A stretch of 64,000 bases of DNA, from positions 1 through 64,000 of the forward strand of contig NZ_QOVG01000010.1 in the NCBI RefSeq assembly GCF_010119615.1, written 5' to 3'. Source of the stretch: Pseudoxanthomonas gei (GTDB lineage Bacteria; Pseudomonadota; Gammaproteobacteria; Xanthomonadales; Xanthomonadaceae). Below the pieces are notes generated by a model, which saw only the letters and a program-made list of their open reading frames with translations, searched no databases and was not told the DNA's origin. This document shows, in pieces, positions 8,957 to 16,894 of the stretch. The translations under genes and the position numbers were made by a program. Within the stretch, counting starts at the first letter, position 1. Every line of letters starts with the position of its first letter.

Positions 8957-10030
8957 ATGATCAAACCGGACAAGCCGCACGACGAGGCGGCGCGCCTGGC
9001 CGCGCTGCAGCGCTACGAGGTGCTGGATACGGCGTCCGAAGAAGCCTTCGACGACCTGGTGCTGATCGCCTCGAGCATCTGCGGCGTGCCAACGGCGACC
9101 GTTTCGCTGATCGATGCGGACCGGCAGTGGTTCAAGGCCCGTCACAACCTGGAGCTCACCGAGACCAGCCGCGACGAGTCCTTCTGCGGCCATGCGATCC
9201 TGGATCCGGACAAGGTCATGGTGGTGCCCGACGCGGCCATCGACGAGCGCTTCCACGACAATCCGCTGGTGACCGCGCAGGGCGGCATCCGCTTTTACGC
9301 AGGCGCGCCGTTGAAGAGCAACGACGGCCATGCGATCGGCACGCTGTGCGTATTCGGTGGCGAAGCCATGCAGCTGGATCCTCCGAGGCTGGAAGCGCTC
9401 AAGGCATTGTCGCGGCAGGTGTCGCGCTTACTCGAGTTGCGCCGGGTCAGCAGCGAGCTCAGCCTGCAGCTGCGCGATCGCGCGTGGTACGAGCAGCAAC
9501 TGCAGGACTACCAGGCCGCACTGGAGCGGCAGAACGCCGATCTGGCCGAACAGACCCGCACCGACTCGCTGACCGGCCTGGCGAACCGGCGCGCCTTTGC
9601 AGTGGCCCTGGTCGGGGAAATGGAAAAGGCCCGGGCCAGTGGGCAACGGCTTTGCATAGCGATCCTGGATATCGACAACTTCAAGGCCATCAACGACCTG
9701 CACGGTCATGCCGAAGGCGACAAGGTGCTGGTGGAGCTGGCTTCCATGCTGAAGGCGCAGTTCGCCGGCAAGGGCATGGCGGCGCGTTACGGAGGCGAGG
9801 AATTCGTGCTGCTCCTTGCGCAGAGCGACCAGGCAACGGCCAGGCTGCAGTGCGAGTTCCTGCGCCAGTCGGTGTCACTGCTGCCGATCGGCCTGCCGGT
9901 CACGGTCAGCATCGGCGTGGCCGAAATCAGGCCTCGCGACGACACGCCGGAGGATGCCTTCCGCCGTGCCGACGAAGCCCTGTATGCGGCCAAGCGCGCG
10001 GGTCGCGACCGGGTGGAAGTGGCGCCCTAG
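8957..10030 (+). CDS. GAF-GGDEF diguanylate cyclase
   Basis: A 357-aa soluble protein that makes cyclic di-GMP from two GTP. An N-terminal GAF domain (about residues 15-160) includes the FCGHAI segment typical of GAF-GGDEF proteins. A short helical linker (about 165-200) leads to a GGDEF domain (about 200-357) with GGEEF at 279-283, DIDNFKAIND upstream and the C-terminal ADEALYAAKR.GRDRV. The signature is intact, so activity is expected. The usual inhibitory RxxD site just before GGEEF is absent (KGMAARYGGEEF), suggesting no classical product inhibition. The start has AGGAG 8 nt upstream of ATG. The GAF ligand is unknown. Confidence 0.92.
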   Translation: MIKPDKPHDEAARLAALQRYEVLDTASEEAFDDLVLIASSICGVPTATVSLIDADRQWFKARHNLELTETSRDESFCGHAILDPDKVMVVPDAAIDERFHDNPLVTAQGGIRFYAGAPLKSNDGHAIGTLCVFGGEAMQLDPPRLEALKALSRQVSRLLELRRVSSELSLQLRDRAWYEQQLQDYQAALERQNADLAEQTRTDSLTGLANRRAFAVALVGEMEKARASGQRLCIAILDIDNFKAINDLHGHAEGDKVLVELASMLKAQFAGKGMAARYGGEEFVLLLAQSDQATARLQCEFLRQSVSLLPIGLPVTVSIGVAEIRPRDDTPEDAFRRADEALYAAKRAGRDRVEVAP

Positions 10031-10046
10031 GCTGTTTTTTACGGCC

Positions 10047-10994
10047 TCAGTCGACGATGTTCTTGGCTTCGGACATGCCGATCACTTCGGGATGTTTGAC
10101 GCGCTTGTTCCGGTCCAGCAAAGGATGCAGGAACACGGCGACCAGGATGATCGCCACGCCCAGGTAGAACAGCGGGGTCAGTTCTCGTTGTTCGCCCAGC
10201 AACACGATGGCCAGGATGATCGCGTAGACCGGTTCCAGGTTGGTCACCAGCTGCACGCCGTATGCGGTCAGGTGGCGCAGGGCCACCAGCGACAGCGCGA
10301 ACGGCAGCAGCGTGCAGACGATGGCAAGCACCAGCAGCAGGACGCCGTCATGCAGGCTGGGGATGACCAGCAGGTCACCGGCAAAGGCGGGAAACAGCAT
10401 CGGCATCAGCGGCGCCAGCAGGGTCAGCAGCAGGGTTCCTGCGCCGAGTTCAACGCCGGTCACGGTCAGCGGGTCGCCGCCATCGACCATGCGCTTGTTC
10501 AGCGATCCGAACACTGCCACCAGCAACGCCGACACCGCGCCGACGGCTATGCCGGTGCGCATGCCGTGCGGCACGCCGCCGACCACCAGCGCCACGCCTG
10601 GCAACACCGCCAGTCCGAACGCCAGCTCGCGCATCGAGAACGGCCTGCGGGTGAGCCAGGGTTCGACCACGGCGGTGAAGGCCGGCGCCAGCGCAATGCA
10701 GGTCGCGGCCACCGAGGCGTTGGCCAGCTTCACCGCGCCATAGAAGGTCAGCCAGTGCAGCGCCACCAGACCGCCAATGCCGGCGTAGGCCAGGGTGGTG
10801 CGCAAGGGCATGGCCCGCAGCCCGCGCCACACGCTGGGCAACACCGCCAGCGCAACCACTACCAGCAGCATGCGCCACCACACCAGCGGCAGGGCGGGCA
10901 GGGTGATCATCTTGCCCAGGATCGCGGTGAAGCCCCACAGCAGCACGCAGAAGTGGATCTGCAACTGGGCCTTGGCGTGGGGAGAGACGGGCAT
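10047..10994 (-). CDS. EamA/DMT family transporter
   Basis: A 315-aa membrane protein with ten hydrophobic segments arranged as two EamA repeats (about residues 10-145 and 155-295). Characteristic parts are FCVLLWGFTAILGK in helix 1 and LVTNLEPVYAIILAIVLLGE in the second repeat. Family members export small metabolites or amino acids, or take up nucleotide sugars; the substrate is unknown here. It converges on the diguanylate cyclase gene (16 bp between stops) and is divergent from the TfoX-like gene. It is one of three EamA genes in the window, the others at 22717 and 41700. Confidence 0.9.
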   Translation of the reverse strand: MPVSPHAKAQLQIHFCVLLWGFTAILGKMITLPALPLVWWRMLLVVVALAVLPSVWRGLRAMPLRTTLAYAGIGGLVALHWLTFYGAVKLANASVAATCIALAPAFTAVVEPWLTRRPFSMRELAFGLAVLPGVALVVGGVPHGMRTGIAVGAVSALLVAVFGSLNKRMVDGGDPLTVTGVELGAGTLLLTLLAPLMPMLFPAFAGDLLVIPSLHDGVLLLVLAIVCTLLPFALSLVALRHLTAYGVQLVTNLEPVYAIILAIVLLGEQRELTPLFYLGVAIILVAVFLHPLLDRNKRVKHPEVIGMSEAKNIVD

Positions 10995-11049
10995 GCCACC
11001 ATTGTCGCCGAAGCCGGCTTGCCGGCGACACGTAGCAGGCTCTCCGGTT

Positions 11050-11475
11050 ATGAGTGACTCCTTCTCCGATTACCTGCGCGACCTGTTCTCGTTGCTGGGA
11101 CCGGTCACCCTGCGCAGCATGTTCGGCGGGAAGGGCCTCTACCACCGCGACGTGATCATCGGTCTGGTGATCGGCGAGGAGCTCTTCCTCAAGACCGACG
11201 CACCCACACTGGAAGCGTTCCGTGCAGCGGGCGGGCACCCGTTCGTCTACCAGGGCAAGGGCAAGCCGGTGGCGACGAGCTACTGGTTGCCGCCGGCCGA
11301 GGCGATGGAGTCGGCCCAGGCCATGCAGCCCTGGGCGCGGATGGCCTATGAGGCGGCCCTGCGCAAGCGCAGCCAGGCCAAACCGTCGGCGAAGATTCCC
11401 GCGAAGAAGCCAGAGAAGAAGCTTCCCAAGAAGCTTGGGAACAAGCCGACGGGCAGGAACCAGCCTGTGGATTGA
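11050..11475 (+). CDS. TfoX/Sxy N-terminal domain protein
   Basis: A 141-aa protein. Residues 1-100 match the TfoX/Sxy N-terminal domain (LGPVTLRSMFGGKGLY...G.VI.EELFLK.D......F...G..PF.Y). The C-terminal ~35 residues are very Lys/Pro-rich (KKPEKKLPKKLG), possibly nucleic-acid binding. The C-terminal domain of full-length TfoX is missing. Full-length TfoX induces competence genes; single-domain proteins are widespread and their role is not settled. It converges on the DUF72 gene with only 1 bp between the stops. Confidence 0.85.
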   Translation: MSDSFSDYLRDLFSLLGPVTLRSMFGGKGLYHRDVIIGLVIGEELFLKTDAPTLEAFRAAGGHPFVYQGKGKPVATSYWLPPAEAMESAQAMQPWARMAYEAALRKRSQAKPSAKIPAKKPEKKLPKKLGNKPTGRNQPVD

Positions 11476-11476
11476 C

Positions 11477-12337
11477 TCAGCGCACGGCGCCCAGGCGTTG
11501 CAGCAAGGCCATGGCGGCGGCGGGGTTGCGTTCCTTGGCGCTGCTGATGAAATAGATGAAGACGTCGCGAGGCTTGCCGGCTGCCTGGGCGCTGGCGAGG
11601 TGCGGAAGATCCTGCGGATCCTCGCCCTGGGCCCAGCGCAGGGCACGCTGGCACCACGTGGCCAGCTCGGCGTCCGGGTAGCCTGTTGCCACGGACGAAC
11701 GCGAGCGCATCAGGCGCGCGTACACGAAATCAGCGGTCAGGTCGGCGAACGAGGGATGTTCCTCCGAGTCGGTGAATACGGTGGCCATGCCGTGCTTGCG
11801 CGCGAGTGCAAGATAGTCCGCATCCACGAAGCCGGGGTCGCGCACGTCCAGCACATGGCGAAGCTTGCGCGCTCCGTATTCCGCCGGCAGAGATTCGACG
11901 AAGCCCGCGAATTCGGCGCCATCGATGCGCCTGCCCTTGTCGAACTGCCAGACCAGCGGCCCCAGCTTGTCGCCGAGTTCCACGATGCCGCCAATGAAGT
12001 CCTCTATCTGGTGCGCGGTCTTGGCCAGCGCCCTGGATTCCATGATCCGCTGCGGCGCCTTGGCCGAAAACAGGAACCCCTCCGGCGTCTCGTCGCGCCA
12101 CTTGGCGTAGGTGGCCGGCTTCTGCGCGCCGTAATAAGTGCCGTTGACCTCGATCGAGGTGAGCTGGCGGCTTGCGTATTCCAGCTCGCGCCGCTGCACC
12201 AGGCCGACCGGATAGAACATGCCGCCCCGCCACGGCACATAGGTCCAGCCGCCGATGCCCACGCGGATGCGGGGCGCGGCAGGAAACGCTGGCAAGTCGG
12301 CGAACAGGTCGGGGGCGTTGCTGGCTTTCCTGGTCAT
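11477..12337 (-). CDS. DUF72 (YecE-like) protein
   Basis: A 286-aa TIM-barrel-like DUF72 protein. Markers are VGIGGWTYVPWRGGMFYP near residues 25-42, LEYASRQLTSIEVNGTYYG near 50-70, PEGFLFSAKAPQRI, and a late DVFIYFISSAKERNP near 260-275. The function of DUF72 is unknown; structures suggest an unassigned enzyme. The start is the ATG at 12337; longer upstream reading adds only Arg/Pro-rich sequence. It is in line with the TonB-like gene (43 bp between) and may be co-transcribed with it. Confidence 0.85.
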   Translation of the reverse strand: MTRKASNAPDLFADLPAFPAAPRIRVGIGGWTYVPWRGGMFYPVGLVQRRELEYASRQLTSIEVNGTYYGAQKPATYAKWRDETPEGFLFSAKAPQRIMESRALAKTAHQIEDFIGGIVELGDKLGPLVWQFDKGRRIDGAEFAGFVESLPAEYGARKLRHVLDVRDPGFVDADYLALARKHGMATVFTDSEEHPSFADLTADFVYARLMRSRSSVATGYPDAELATWCQRALRWAQGEDPQDLPHLASAQAAGKPRDVFIYFISSAKERNPAAAMALLQRLGAVR

Positions 12338-12380
12338 GGGATGGACCACGCGGGCGAGGGATTCGGTTGAAGGAGGGACA

Positions 12381-13046
12381 TCAGGGAATACAGCCCAGTG
12401 CACGCTGGTTCGCGGCGGCAGCCTCGGCATTGGTGGCGCAGTGCCTGCCGATTTCCTGTCGTTGCTCGACAGTGAGCGTGGCCAGGCCGCGCTGCATGGC
12501 ATCGGCGTTGCGCAGCATCAGCTCGAACGCCGCCTCGGGAATCCTGCCCTTGGCGCAGGTGAGCATGCGCTGCAGCTGTTCGTCGCACTCGGCCGCGCCG
12601 GTGATGATGGGATGGGCGGCATCCCAGGCCGGCAGGGGCAAGCTCATGTCCAATGCGGGCTCCGGGCCCATGTCGAACTGCACCGGAACCCTGACCCTGC
12701 CTGCGACCGCCTGGCCTCGCTGGCGGCCGGGGTTGAAGCGCCACGTGCGGGCGGCCTGCATCGCGGCCTGGTCCAGGTTCTGGTTCCTGCTCGACTTCTC
12801 CACGCTCACCTGGTTCACTGCGCCGCTCGCGTCCACGTCGATGATCAGCACGGTGGTCCCGGAGATGCCGGCGCGCGCTTCCTCCGACGGATAGCGCGGC
12901 GGGTTGAGGTCTCTCGAGCTTATGTCCAGGCTGGCGCCCAGATCCGCGTCTGCCACTGGCGTCGCAAGCGCGCCGCCAGTAGGCGCCAGGGCTGTCATCA
13001 GCGCCATCAATCCCACCGCCAGCATCACCTGCATTCTCATCCGCAT
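12381..13046 (-). CDS. TonB C-terminal-domain protein with cysteine-containing tail
   Basis: A 221-aa exported protein. A hydrophobic signal/anchor (residues ~5-30) is followed by a TonB C-terminal-type domain (about 50-130: PRYPSEEARAGISGTTVLIIDVD..G.V..V.VEKSS.....D.AAM.AAR.WRF.P). The long proline-rich spacer of true TonB is absent. A further ~90-residue tail carries four cysteines (AAECDEQLQ..LTCAKG.., ..GRHCATN.., ..ALGCIP). It is therefore unlikely to be a classical energy transducer and may act as a periplasmic adaptor; this is inference. In-frame ATGs at 13046, 13040 and 13034 are all possible; the first lies in an 8-bp tandem repeat. Confidence 0.8.
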   Translation of the reverse strand: MRMRMQVMLAVGLMALMTALAPTGGALATPVADADLGASLDISSRDLNPPRYPSEEARAGISGTTVLIIDVDASGAVNQVSVEKSSRNQNLDQAAMQAARTWRFNPGRQRGQAVAGRVRVPVQFDMGPEPALDMSLPLPAWDAAHPIITGAAECDEQLQRMLTCAKGRIPEAAFELMLRNADAMQRGLATLTVEQRQEIGRHCATNAEAAAANQRALGCIP

Positions 13047-13066
13047 CCCCGCATCCCCGCATCCCC
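13043..13066. repeat. 8-bp tandem repeat (GCATCCCC)x3 at TonB-like gene start
   Basis: Three perfect copies of GCATCCCC lie at 13043-13066. Read on the minus strand each copy supplies an ATG, in three different frames because 8 is not a multiple of 3. Only the first is in frame with the TonB-like protein. Confidence 0.85.
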
Positions 13067-13161
13067 GCAGCGCGCTGTGCCCTGATTGCGGAAGTATAGG
13101 CAACCCGTTTACAGCCTGCGGCGTCCCTATAGAATCCAGAAAAACTCCGTGAGGCGACGCC

Positions 13162-13641
13162 ATGCCATGGACTACCCCGGATCTTTGCGATGCGAACGCC
13201 GATGTCTCGGTTGTCGAGCCGCTGTTCCGCAGCTTCGGCGACAGGCCGGCCTTCCACGGACGCATCGTCACCGTGCGCTGCCATGAGGACAACTCGCGCG
13301 TGCGTGAACTGGCCGGCACCGATGGCCATGGCAAGGTCATGGTGGTGGACGGCGGCGGTTCACTGCGACGCGCGCTGCTGGGCGACCTGATTGCCGCCAA
13401 TGCGGTCGAGCACGGTTGGGAGGGCCTGCTCATCCACGGCTGCGTACGTGATGTCGAGGCCATCGCGACCTTGCCATTGGGCGTGCTGGCACTGGCTGCG
13501 ATCCCGCTCAGGACCGAGCGGCGCGGGCTGGGTGAAGTGGATGTCGGGGTGCATTTCGCCGGAGTCGGCTTCGTTCCCGGCCATTGGCTGTATGCCGATG
13601 GCAGCGGCGTGATTGTCGCAGGACGCGACCTGCTCCTGTAG
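13162..13641 (+). CDS. rraA: ribonuclease E activity regulator RraA
   Basis: A 159-aa protein matching RraA through its length: TPDLCDAN near residues 4-11, [31 protein letters not shown] near 48-80, and [13 protein letters not shown] near 85-98. In E. coli RraA binds RNase E and inhibits it; homologues of the same fold can be aldolases or decarboxylases, so regulation of RNase E is the likely but not certain role. The length is normal. It precedes the ABC exporter on the same strand with 29 bp between, which holds a REP-like hairpin. Confidence 0.92.
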   Translation: MPWTTPDLCDANADVSVVEPLFRSFGDRPAFHGRIVTVRCHEDNSRVRELAGTDGHGKVMVVDGGGSLRRALLGDLIAANAVEHGWEGLLIHGCVRDVEAIATLPLGVLALAAIPLRTERRGLGEVDVGVHFAGVGFVPGHWLYADGSGVIVAGRDLLL

Positions 13642-13660
13642 GAGCGCCTGCGGCAGGCGA
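13641..13660. repeat. REP-like hairpin between rraA and ABC exporter
   Basis: GGAGCGCCTGCGGCAGGCGA contains a 7-bp stem, CGCCTGC (13645-13651) with GCAGGCG (13653-13659). The sequence form is typical of short palindromic repeats scattered in Xanthomonadaceae genomes. It may attenuate read-through from rraA. Confidence 0.55.
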
Positions 13661-13670
13661 TAATGGCCGC

Positions 13671-15503
13671 ATGATATTCCGCTGGTTCGAATCCCTGATC
13701 GACGTGTTCGGCAAGCCCGACACGCGCATGCCGCCGCGCGGGATCGCCCGCTTCTACCTGCACTACCTGCGGCAGGCCTGGCTGGTACTGGGCGTGATGT
13801 GTGCGCTTGGATTCGCGGTGGCGCTGGTGGAAGTGGCGCTGTTCGATTTCCTCGGCCGGCTGGTCGACCTGACCCGCGAAGTGCCGGCGGCGGGTTTCTT
13901 CGCCCGTCATGGACGCGAACTCGCCCTCATGGCCTTCGTCGCCCTGATCGCCCGTCCGTTGCTGATCGCCCTGAGCGACCTGCTGATGCACCAGGCGGTC
14001 ACGCCCGGATTGACTGCGCGCATCCGCTGGCAGCAGCATCAGTACGTGGTCAGGCAAAGCCTGTCGTTCTTCCAGAACGACTATGCCGGCCGCATCGCCA
14101 ACCGGATCATGCAGACCGGTGCCTCCCTGCGCGAATCGGCCGTGCAGATCGTGGATGCGCTGTGGTACGTGAGCGTCTACACCGGCAGCGCGCTGGTCCT
14201 GTTCGCGCAGGCGGACTGGCGCTTGACCGTGCCGTTGATCGTCTGGGTATTGCTGTACATCGGCGCGCTGGCCTTCTTCGTGCCGCGGGTCAAGCAGCGC
14301 TCATGGAAGGCCTCCGAGGCGCGCTCGGCGCTGATGGGGCGCATCGTCGACGGCTACACCAATATCGCCACCCTCAAGCTGTTCGCGCACACGCGCCAGG
14401 AAGACGCCTACGTGGCCGAGGCCGTGCAGGAGAACGTGGAGAAGGTGCGCGCCATGACCCGCATGACCACCGGCATGGACGTGACCCTGACCGTGCTAAA
14501 CGGGCTGCTGGTGGTGGTTACTGCCGGGCTGGGGTTGTGGCTGTGGCAGCAGGGCCTGATCACGGTGGGCGATATCGCGCTGTCCACCGGGCTGGTGATC
14601 CGCATCGAGAACATGTCGGGCTGGATCATGTGGGTGGTCAACGGCATCTTCGAGGACATCGGCACCGTGCAGGACGGCATGGAAACGGTGGCCAGGCCCA
14701 ATGCCGTGGTCGACGTCGCCGACGCACGCCGCCTGGTCATCAGCCGTGGCGAGGTGGAATTCCGCGGCATCCATTTCCACTACGGCAAGCAGGGTGGGGT
14801 GATCGCGGGGCTGGACCTGCACGTGCGCCCGGGTGAGAAGATCGGGTTGGTCGGTCCCTCCGGAGCGGGCAAGTCGACCCTGGTCAACGTGCTGTTGCGA
14901 CTGTACGACCTGGAGGCTGGCAGCATCCTCATCGACGGCCAGGACATCGCCGGAGTGACCCAGGAAAGCCTGCGCGGACAGATTGGCGTGGTCACACAGG
15001 ACACTTCGCTGCTGCACAGGTCGATTCGCCAGAACCTGCTGTACGGGCGTCCCGATGCGACCGAAGCCGAGGTGATCGCCGCCGTGCGTGGCGCGCGTGC
15101 CGACGGCTTCATCGCCGGTCTGGTGGATGGCGAGGGCCGGCGCGGCTACGAGGCGCAGGTCGGCGAACGCGGGGTCAAGCTGTCAGGCGGCCAGCGCCAG
15201 CGCATTGCCATCGCCCGGGTGCTGCTCAAGGATGCGCCGCTGCTGGTGCTGGACGAGGCGACGTCGGCGCTGGATTCGGAAGTAGAAGCCGCCATCCAGG
15301 ACAGCCTGGACACCCTGATGCACGGCAAGACCGTCATCGCCATCGCCCATCGCCTGTCCACCATCGCGCGCATGGACCGGCTGGTGGTGATGGAGGGGGG
15401 CGCGGTGGTGGAGACGGGCAGCCATGCCGAACTCATTGCGCTGGACGGCCTGTATGCCCGCTTGTGGAAGCGGCAGACGGGTGGATTCGTGGCGGTGGCC
15501 TGA
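13671..15503 (+). CDS. ABC transporter, fused membrane and ATP-binding domains
   Basis: A 610-aa half-transporter. Residues 1-340 form a six-helix type-1 exporter domain; about 355-605 is the nucleotide-binding domain. Walker A GPSGAGKST lies near residues 397-405, the Q-loop is in VVTQDTSLLH, the signature LSGGQRQR is near 504-511, Walker B is in LLVLDEATSALD and the switch His in IAHRLST. This is a complete homodimeric exporter (MsbA/MdlB-like group). The substrate cannot be told from the sequence. ATG 13671 directly follows the REP-like hairpin. Confidence 0.92.
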   Translation: MIFRWFESLIDVFGKPDTRMPPRGIARFYLHYLRQAWLVLGVMCALGFAVALVEVALFDFLGRLVDLTREVPAAGFFARHGRELALMAFVALIARPLLIALSDLLMHQAVTPGLTARIRWQQHQYVVRQSLSFFQNDYAGRIANRIMQTGASLRESAVQIVDALWYVSVYTGSALVLFAQADWRLTVPLIVWVLLYIGALAFFVPRVKQRSWKASEARSALMGRIVDGYTNIATLKLFAHTRQEDAYVAEAVQENVEKVRAMTRMTTGMDVTLTVLNGLLVVVTAGLGLWLWQQGLITVGDIALSTGLVIRIENMSGWIMWVVNGIFEDIGTVQDGMETVARPNAVVDVADARRLVISRGEVEFRGIHFHYGKQGGVIAGLDLHVRPGEKIGLVGPSGAGKSTLVNVLLRLYDLEAGSILIDGQDIAGVTQESLRGQIGVVTQDTSLLHRSIRQNLLYGRPDATEAEVIAAVRGARADGFIAGLVDGEGRRGYEAQVGERGVKLSGGQRQRIAIARVLLKDAPLLVLDEATSALDSEVEAAIQDSLDTLMHGKTVIAIAHRLSTIARMDRLVVMEGGAVVETGSHAELIALDGLYARLWKRQTGGFVAVA

Positions 15504-15606
15504 CGTCGATTCACCCTGCTCCCTTCATTCGTCTGTTAGCGTTACCCCTCAGGCGGTGCCTTGCGCCGCTGCAACCCAATGCAGTGATGCTCGGATACCT
15601 ATACAG

Positions 15607-16854
15607 GTGCTGATAGAAGAACAGCAAATCGGCGTCGCCAGCCTGCGCCCGGGGATGTACGTCAGCCGCCTTGACCGGGACTGGATCGGCACGCCGTTCC
15701 TGCTGCAGGGTTTCCTGGTCCAGACCCAGGACGACATCGACCTGCTGGCCCAATACTGCCGGCACGTGTTCGTGGACACGATCAAGAGCGAGACCTTCAT
15801 CCGCACCACGCTGCAGCGCCTGGAGCGGCCTGCCCATGTGGTCGCCGCGTACGAGCTGCCGACGATCGCCACGCTGGTCAACAGCCGTCCGCGGCCGGTG
15901 CACAGGAAGGTGGAAGAAGAGCTGCCACGTGTCCACGAGGCGGTACAGACGGCGCGCCTGGCGACGGCCGACCTGATCGCCAGCGTGCGCGCAGGCGGCA
16001 AGCTGGATGAAGCCGTGGTCGACCAGGCGGTCACGCCACTGGTGCAAAGCGTGCTGCGCAATCCCGACGCCTATTTCTGGCTGGAGACGATGCGCCACCA
16101 TGACAGCTATACCTACAGCCATGCGATGAACTGTTGTGCGTTGATGGCCGCGTTCGGCAGGCACCTGGGGTTGGGCGACCAGCAATTGCACGACATGGCC
16201 ACCGGCGGCCTGTTGCTGGACATAGGCAAGACCGCCGTGCCCGAGGCCCTGCTGGAAAGCAGGGAGCTGCTGGATGCGGCGGAACAGGAAATAGTGCATG
16301 GCCACCTGCAGCACGGCGTGCGGCTCTACGATGCATCCGGCGCGGACAACCTGTTCGTGCGGGACATCATCGAGACCCACCACGAGCGCGAGGATGGCTC
16401 CGGCTATCCCTCGGGGCTGGCCGGTGACGGCATCCCGCTGTTCGGACGCATCGCCGGCATAGTGGATTCGTTCGATGCCATGACCAGCGCGCGTCCGTAT
16501 CGCGCCGCCTCTTCCAAGTACGAAGCGCTGCAACAGCTGTACCGTGCGCGGGGCCGGCTGTTCCAGGCCGACCTGGTCGAGCAGTTCGTGCAATGCCTGG
16601 GCGTGTACCCGGTCGGCACGCTGGTCGAGTTGAGCACCGGCGAGGTGGCCGTGGTGATGGCGCAGAACCCCATCCGCCGGCTGTTCCCGCGGGTGATGCT
16701 GCTGACCGACGTCTCCAAGAAGCTGCGCAACGGCTTCGAGGCGCTTGATCTTCGCGATACCCTGGCTGGCGGCAACCTGTCCACCCAGGTGAGCATCCGC
16801 AAGAGCCTGCCGGTGGGTGCCTACGGGCTCGATCCCAGGGAACTGTACCTTTGA
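15607..16854 (+). CDS. HD-GYP domain protein with degenerate HD motif
   Basis: A 415-aa protein from a GTG start. A DUF3391 domain (residues ~1-125, LRPGMYVSRLDRDW..PF..QGF.....DI..L...C..VFVD) precedes an HD-GYP domain (about 155-330). The GYP part is intact (HHEREDGSGYP, with H258, H259 and GYP 266-268). The HD dyad, normally LLHDIGK, reads LLLDIGK at 202-208, so the histidine is Leu204. HD-GYP enzymes cleave cyclic di-GMP with Fe or Mn and need that His as a metal ligand, so activity may be reduced or lost. The GTG fits the domain start; no good ATG is near. The GGDEF-EAL gene follows 40 bp downstream. Confidence 0.9.
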   Translation: MLIEEQQIGVASLRPGMYVSRLDRDWIGTPFLLQGFLVQTQDDIDLLAQYCRHVFVDTIKSETFIRTTLQRLERPAHVVAAYELPTIATLVNSRPRPVHRKVEEELPRVHEAVQTARLATADLIASVRAGGKLDEAVVDQAVTPLVQSVLRNPDAYFWLETMRHHDSYTYSHAMNCCALMAAFGRHLGLGDQQLHDMATGGLLLDIGKTAVPEALLESRELLDAAEQEIVHGHLQHGVRLYDASGADNLFVRDIIETHHEREDGSGYPSGLAGDGIPLFGRIAGIVDSFDAMTSARPYRAASSKYEALQQLYRARGRLFQADLVEQFVQCLGVYPVGTLVELSTGEVAVVMAQNPIRRLFPRVMLLTDVSKKLRNGFEALDLRDTLAGGNLSTQVSIRKSLPVGAYGLDPRELYL

Positions 16855-16894
16855 GCCGCGCCATGGCGCGCCGGCGCGAGCGGGGGAGCGACGG

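Noticed and set aside
13043..13066. Possible CRISPR-like repeat
   Set aside because: Only three 8-bp units without spacers; a simple tandem repeat.
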